10,499 nucleotides of DNA from an uncultured Spartobacteria bacterium (GTDB lineage: Bacteria > Verrucomicrobiota > Verrucomicrobiia > Chthoniobacterales > Terrimicrobiaceae), in the NCBI GenBank assembly GCA_903915315.1, contig CAIWSO010000185.1:1-10499 (forward strand), given 5' to 3'. A program made the position numbers and the translations under genes. Positions 7,493-10,499 of this stretch are shown in pieces. Under the pieces are notes generated by a model. It did not search any database, was not told where the DNA came from, and worked only from the letters and a program-made list of their open reading frames with translations. The first letter of the stretch is position 1. Each line of letters opens with the position of its first letter.

Positions 7493-8248
7493 TTATCCGA
7501 GTGGCTTGATTTTGATGTTCCGAAACCAGATCGGCGCCCCCCCGTGCTTGCCCTGCAAACCGATCGCCCCCTTGGTGGGATGGGAGCTGAGGGGCTTGTT
7601 CAACCAAGGTGGCATCTTCGAACCATCGGGATTCTCGGTGCCCGATCTCCAGAGGGTCATATCGAAAGAAGTGACCAGTTGGCCGTTCAGGACCACATCA
7701 ATTTTCGGGCCGCAGCAGGTGATTTGGCAATGGTTCCACTCGCCGGCGGGCTTCGCCGCGCTTTGGGATGGAGCCAACCGGCCGAAGATCGCCCCGCATT
7801 TCCACTTGGGATCTGCTTTCACCCACTTCGGGCCGGCGTCATCGAGTAATTGGATTTCCACGGAATTCGGCACCCACTGCGACTTGTCCGAGGCATAAAC
7901 GATCACGCCGCTGTTCGCGTCCGGGCCAGTTTTGAACTCCAAATCGAGCACAAAATTCTCGTAGTCATTCTTCGTCCAGATGACCTGATCCTCGCTCGCG
8001 GTGAGTTCCCCGTTGGAAAAGGTCCAAACCCCCTCGGGAAATTGGGCGTTGGAGAGATCCGCCGCGAAAAGACCCTCCCAACCGCCAGCCTGCTCTGCGC
8101 GGGATGACGGAGAAAACGCAGTCAGAACCGCCAGGGCGGCCGCGCAAGCTATATGCCTTTTCGTTCCGGAGAAAAAAATGGAGAGGCACCTGAAAGGGGC
8201 GGGGGATTGTTTTGTTCGGATCGTCGCGGGGCGGGTGGTTTGGTGCAT
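7493..8248 (-). CDS. Secreted DUF1080 (PF06439, 3-keto-disaccharide hydrolase family) protein
   Basis: This is a 251-residue protein. A Sec signal (KRHIACAAALAVLTAFSPSSRA, cleavage near residue 51) follows an unusually long n-region of about 29 residues. The ATG at 8248 is the only good start before the signal, and the frame stays open upstream to 8311 through a repeat copy. The mature part is one DUF1080 domain: GWEGLFAADLSNA, WTFSNGEL, WTKNDYENFVLDLEFK, ANSGVIVY, EIQLLDD, GAIFGRLAP, GEWNHCQI and GAIGLQGKHGGAPIWFRNIKIK. It resembles the DUF1080 half of the lipoprotein at 4556-6061 (both have LF..DLSNA, WTK.DY and ANSGV), so the two may be old paralogues with different substrates. The family hydrolyses 3-keto-disaccharides. 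It sits 36 bases upstream of the oxidoreductase start. Confidence 0.87.
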   Translation of the reverse strand: MHQTTRPATIRTKQSPAPFRCLSIFFSGTKRHIACAAALAVLTAFSPSSRAEQAGGWEGLFAADLSNAQFPEGVWTFSNGELTASEDQVIWTKNDYENFVLDLEFKTGPDANSGVIVYASDKSQWVPNSVEIQLLDDAGPKWVKADPKWKCGAIFGRLAPSQSAAKPAGEWNHCQITCCGPKIDVVLNGQLVTSFDMTLWRSGTENPDGSKMPPWLNKPLSSHPTKGAIGLQGKHGGAPIWFRNIKIKPLG

Positions 8249-8256
8249 AGGAAATC

Positions 8257-8279
8257 GTGTGAATATGTGGGACTGACCC
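8257..8279 (-). repeat. Solo copy of the RAYT-element terminus beside the DUF1080 start
   Basis: The plus strand reads GTGTGAATATGTGGGAC, then TGACCC. This is nearly identical to the right terminus at 4461-4490. No partner in inverted orientation is visible on the 5' side within the DUF1080 gene. The copy ends eight bases upstream of the DUF1080 ATG, so it forms part of that gene's leader. Confidence 0.85.
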
Positions 8280-8420
8280 GGCCATCGGAACCAAGGGGCA
8301 CGCCAACGCACACAGGCGGTGCCTCCGGCTCGTAGAGGCTACGGATCGGAGAGACGCACGGTAAGCCCCTCTCCTAAATCTCAAAGTAAGCCGGCTTTCG
8401 GTATTACAGATGCCCCGATA
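8280..8420. other. Intergenic spacer between symporter and DUF1080 genes
   Basis: The spacer holds a weak hairpin, with GCCTC at 8321-8325 pairing to GAGGC at 8335-8339 around a 9-base loop. There is no T run, so a rho-independent terminator is not supported. The base composition changes from the GC-rich genes on the left to the AT-richer symporter on the right within this stretch. I see no gene. Confidence 0.5.
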
Positions 8421-10094
8421 TCACCAGAAGATCGTGTAAAGAGCGGCAAGCGTTCCAAGAATCATCAAGGCTCCCACAGCAAAGCCATTGGACACTTTGA
8501 ACATCGAGCGATCAATTTCCAGTCCATTGGTTTTCACGCCCCGGCTGACTTCATACTTACTGATAAGGATCATTCCGATCATTGCTAAGACAAAGACGAA
8601 GCCCATACGGTCGAGAAAGGGGATTTCGTAAACTCCGGCCTCATTGGCTTTAGCAAAGCCCGAGGAGGCCAGGAAAGAAAGATCTGCGAAATTAGGTAGA
8701 AACTTGAAGATGAGCGACATGATAAAGCCTCCGACTGTCGCAAAAAGAGCGGCGCTCGATGTGGCTTTCTTCCAAAAGAATCCCAGTATGAACATCGCAA
8801 ATACCCCAGGGGAAACAAATCCCGTATACTCTTGGATATATTGAAACCCGCCTTTTTTGTCGATACCCAACAAAGGAGCAATGATCACTGCAATAAGCAT
8901 CGAAACCACCACGGTGGCACGACCAATCCACACCATTTTCTTCTCGTCCGCGTGCGGGTTGATTTTCTTCAGATAGACATCCAGCGTGAAGATAGTGGCG
9001 ATGCTGTTTGCCTTACCTGCGAGGGAAGCCACCACGGCAGCGGTCAATGCGGCGAAGGCCACTCCCTTCAACCCCGCTGGCAATAAATTGAGCAGCACGG
9101 GATAGGCTCGATCTGGATTGAGCTCGCCGTTTTGTAGCATCTCTGTCTGGAAGTTTCCTTCCCGATAGAGAACATAAGCGGCGATACCCGGCAAGACGAC
9201 GATCACTGGCATCAAGAGCTTGATGAATGCCGCAAAGAGCAGGCCGGTACGAGCCGTTTTTAAGTCCGCCCCCAGAGCTCTTTGAGTGATGTATTGATTG
9301 CAACCCCAATAATTCAAATTCACAATCCACATGCCGCCAATGAGGACTGTCAGTCCCGGCAAGTCCATGAAATACTTATTATCCTGAGGAAGAATCATGT
9401 TAAAATGATCCTGAGCCTTGTTTTGTAAGAATCCAAAGCCCTGCAACATCCCATTGCCACCAAATTTCTCGGCCACGAGGTCAAGCGCAAGATAAGTCGT
9501 AATCAGTCCGCCCAACACAAGGAAGAACACTTGGACCACATCTGTGTAGCCGATGACTTTCATGCCTCCCAGAGTAATGAAAATGGAAAATATCGCGAGC
9601 AGCGCCATACAAAGTGTGAGATCGATTCCGGAGATGCTATTGATTGCCAGAGCTCCAAGATACAAGATGGAAGTGAGATTGACTCCAACATAGAGAAGCA
9701 GCCAGAAAACAGCCATGATCATAGCCACTTTGCTGTTGTATCTCTGATTCAAAAACTGCGGCATCGTGTAGATTTTATTCTTCAGATAGACCGGTATGAA
9801 AAACACAGCCACGATGATCAAAGTCGCCGCAGCCATCCATTCGTAAGTCGCAATGGCTAAGCCCATGGTGAATCCAGATCCGCTCATTCCGATGAACTGC
9901 TCGGCAGAAATATTCGAGGCGATCAGCGAAGCCCCAATCGCCCACCAAGTCAGTGAACCTTCCGCTAGAAAGTATTCATGAGAAGCAGAGGTTGAGGATT
10001 TGGTTTTTCGCCTGTAAACCCAAAGTCCGTAGCTCGCGACGATGGCAAAATACACAAAAAAGACAATGTAATCTAGTGAACTCAGGGTCTGCAT
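8421..10094 (-). CDS. Sodium/sugar symporter, SSS family, vSGLT-like
   Basis: This is a 557-residue multi-pass inner-membrane protein, very close in pattern to Vibrio vSGLT (sodium/galactose, LeuT fold, about 14 membrane segments). It would import a sugar with Na+. Matching segments are SNISAEQFIGMSGSG, LAIATYEW, NLNYWGCNQYITQRALGA, VVLPGIAAYV, ANSIATIFTLDVY and FQYIQEYTGFVSPG. Sugar-site residues of vSGLT appear as Gln66 (Q69), Glu85 (E88), Asn259 (N260), Tyr262 (Y263), Lys292 (K294) and Gln421 (Q428). Ser91 is Ala88 here. At the Na2 site Ser365 is kept (Ser357), but Ser364 is Ala356. The start at 10094 gives a normal first helix, with no Shine-Dalgarno sequence in the AT-rich leader. The gene is AT-richer than all its neighbours, and 172 bases separate it from the DUF1080 gene, so co-transcription is uncertain. 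Confidence 0.93.
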   Translation of the reverse strand: MQTLSSLDYIVFFVYFAIVASYGLWVYRRKTKSSTSASHEYFLAEGSLTWWAIGASLIASNISAEQFIGMSGSGFTMGLAIATYEWMAAATLIIVAVFFIPVYLKNKIYTMPQFLNQRYNSKVAMIMAVFWLLLYVGVNLTSILYLGALAINSISGIDLTLCMALLAIFSIFITLGGMKVIGYTDVVQVFFLVLGGLITTYLALDLVAEKFGGNGMLQGFGFLQNKAQDHFNMILPQDNKYFMDLPGLTVLIGGMWIVNLNYWGCNQYITQRALGADLKTARTGLLFAAFIKLLMPVIVVLPGIAAYVLYREGNFQTEMLQNGELNPDRAYPVLLNLLPAGLKGVAFAALTAAVVASLAGKANSIATIFTLDVYLKKINPHADEKKMVWIGRATVVVSMLIAVIIAPLLGIDKKGGFQYIQEYTGFVSPGVFAMFILGFFWKKATSSAALFATVGGFIMSLIFKFLPNFADLSFLASSGFAKANEAGVYEIPFLDRMGFVFVLAMIGMILISKYEVSRGVKTNGLEIDRSMFKVSNGFAVGALMILGTLAALYTIFW

Positions 10095-10298
10095 ATTTAA
10101 AATATTCGAAGGGGTTGAATTGAAAAAAAATCAAAGATCATTACTGAAATGAAGTCCAGATAAAAATATGCAGCAATTTTTCCTAACGCACTTTGATGGG
10201 CGAGTCACGGGCCGTCGCCTAGCATGAATATGATCCAGATTGATCTCGATATGATTCTCTTCAGCAAAGGCGGCGACCTGCCAAAAGGGTCATCAAAA
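10095..10298. other. AT-rich region upstream of the symporter
   Basis: The first 90 bases are A/T-rich on the symporter's 5' side and presumably hold its promoter, but I cannot place -35/-10 boxes with confidence. Toward the right there is a short direct repeat, CAAAAGGGTC at about 10283-10292 and again at 10294-10303, and the second copy runs into the terminal-repeat copy at 10299. A 41-codon frame (10224-10349) crosses that repeat and resembles nothing I know. Confidence 0.5.
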
Positions 10299-10323
10299 GG
10301 GTCCCACATATTGACACAAAAAA
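10299..10323 (+). repeat. Left-type copy of the RAYT-element terminus
   Basis: The sequence reads GGGTCCCACATATTGACAC followed by an A run. It matches the left terminus at 4123 except for loss of the CAGT after GGGT and small changes inside. It is in the same orientation as the 4123 copy and faces the right-type copies at 10447 and 10482, so a second element of about 200 bases may begin here. Confidence 0.78.
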
Positions 10324-10356
10324 TGGTCGGACTGAATTCCCAATACTAACCCCGAT

Positions 10357-10470
10357 ATGGAACACATGAAAGCATTCCGAACTCTCCTCTTCATTGCGCT
10401 GATTTCCACAGTGAGCAGCGGGTTCTGCAGCCAAGCAGGAGTCTCAATAATTTGTGGGACTTGCTTCTGA
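10357..10470 (+). pseudogene. Signal-peptide-like short frame, possibly a truncated secreted-protein gene
   Basis: This is a 37-codon frame: MEHMKAFRTLLFIALISTV, then SSGFCSQAG, ending CGTCF. A basic start, a hydrophobic core and a small-residue end look like a Sec or lipoprotein signal, but no mature domain follows. The last ten codons fall in a stretch resembling the element terminus (AATTTGTGGGACTTG), and the stop lies just beyond it. The simplest reading is a gene start cut off by insertion of, or recombination at, the repeat. A genuine small peptide or a chance frame cannot be excluded. Confidence 0.4.
10447..10464 (-). repeat. Degenerate right-type copy of the RAYT-element terminus
   Basis: The plus strand AATAATTTGTGGGACTTG resembles the right terminus core GTGAATATGTGGGACTGA, with the TGTGGGACT core intact. 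It lies within the end of the short frame at 10357-10470. The short length makes this the weakest repeat copy. Confidence 0.5.
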
Positions 10471-10481
10471 TTTTAAAAGGC

Positions 10482-10499
10482 GTCAATACGCGGGACTGA
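10482..10499 (-). repeat. Right-type copy of the RAYT-element terminus, cut by window end
   Basis: The plus strand GTCAATACGCGGGACTGA has the reverse complement TCAGTCCCGCGTATTGAC. This pairs with the left-type copy at 10299 (CCCACATATTGAC) with a few mismatches. Together they could bound an element of about 200 bases. The expected final CCC falls outside the window. Confidence 0.7.

Noticed and set aside
6521..7849. 442-codon plus-strand frame across the oxidoreductase and DUF1080 genes
   Set aside because: It is antisense to two genes with convincing family motifs and has no domain of its own.
8321..8339. Hairpin GCCTC/GAGGC as a terminator after the symporter
   Set aside because: The stem has only five pairs with a 9-base loop, and no T run follows on either strand.
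10224..10349. 41-codon plus-strand frame starting MNMIQIDLDMILF
   Set aside because: It is short, reads through the terminal repeat copy, and matches no family I recognise.
1..10499. CRISPR array, tRNA or rRNA genes
   Set aside because: No regularly spaced direct repeats and no cloverleaf or ribosomal RNA signatures were seen on either strand.

Overview
The window reads as a carbohydrate-utilisation locus from a member of the PVC group, most likely Verrucomicrobiota, with Planctomycetota as the alternative. The reasons are the gene mix (GH95, a PVC-type GH116, a Tat-exported Gfo/Idh/MocA oxidoreductase, DUF1080 proteins, a vSGLT-like symporter), export signals on nearly every enzyme, start codons without clear Shine-Dalgarno sequences, and fairly high GC in most genes. 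No rRNA, tRNA or CRISPR array was seen.

Layout. Positions 1-4057 hold a plus-strand operon. It starts with the 3' end of a GH95 alpha-L-fucosidase-type gene, followed after 26 bases by a secreted GH116 glycosidase that carries an inserted beta-sandwich-like domain, and after 21 bases by a small exported protein that looks like the RbsD/FucU sugar mutarotase fold. Positions 4123-4492 hold a miniature mobile element with inverted termini. Inside it is an internally deleted, frameshifted remnant of a REP-associated tyrosine transposase (RAYT). Positions 4556-10094 hold convergent minus-strand genes, in transcription order: an SSS sugar symporter (10094-8421), a secreted DUF1080 protein (8248-7493), a Tat-exported Gfo/Idh/MocA oxidoreductase (7456-6074), and a lipoprotein that fuses a xylose-isomerase-like TIM barrel to a second DUF1080 domain (6061-4556). 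Positions 10095-10499 are AT-rich. They contain more copies of the element's terminal repeat and a short signal-peptide-like frame that ends inside a repeat-like stretch.

How the genes may work together (inference). Fucosidase and GH116 trim glycans outside the cytoplasm, and the exported RbsD/FucU-like protein could equilibrate anomers of the released sugar. The minus-strand set matches the emerging oxidative route of glycan breakdown: a Gfo/Idh/MocA enzyme oxidises a sugar at C3, then DUF1080 (PF06439, 3-keto-disaccharide hydrolase) and AP-endonuclease-2-type TIM-barrel enzymes cleave or process the 3-keto glycoside. Here all three activities carry export signals, so the whole chain would run in the periplasm, and the symporter would import the product. 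The symporter gene is visibly AT-richer than its neighbours and is flanked by copies of the RAYT-type repeat, so it may have joined the locus separately.
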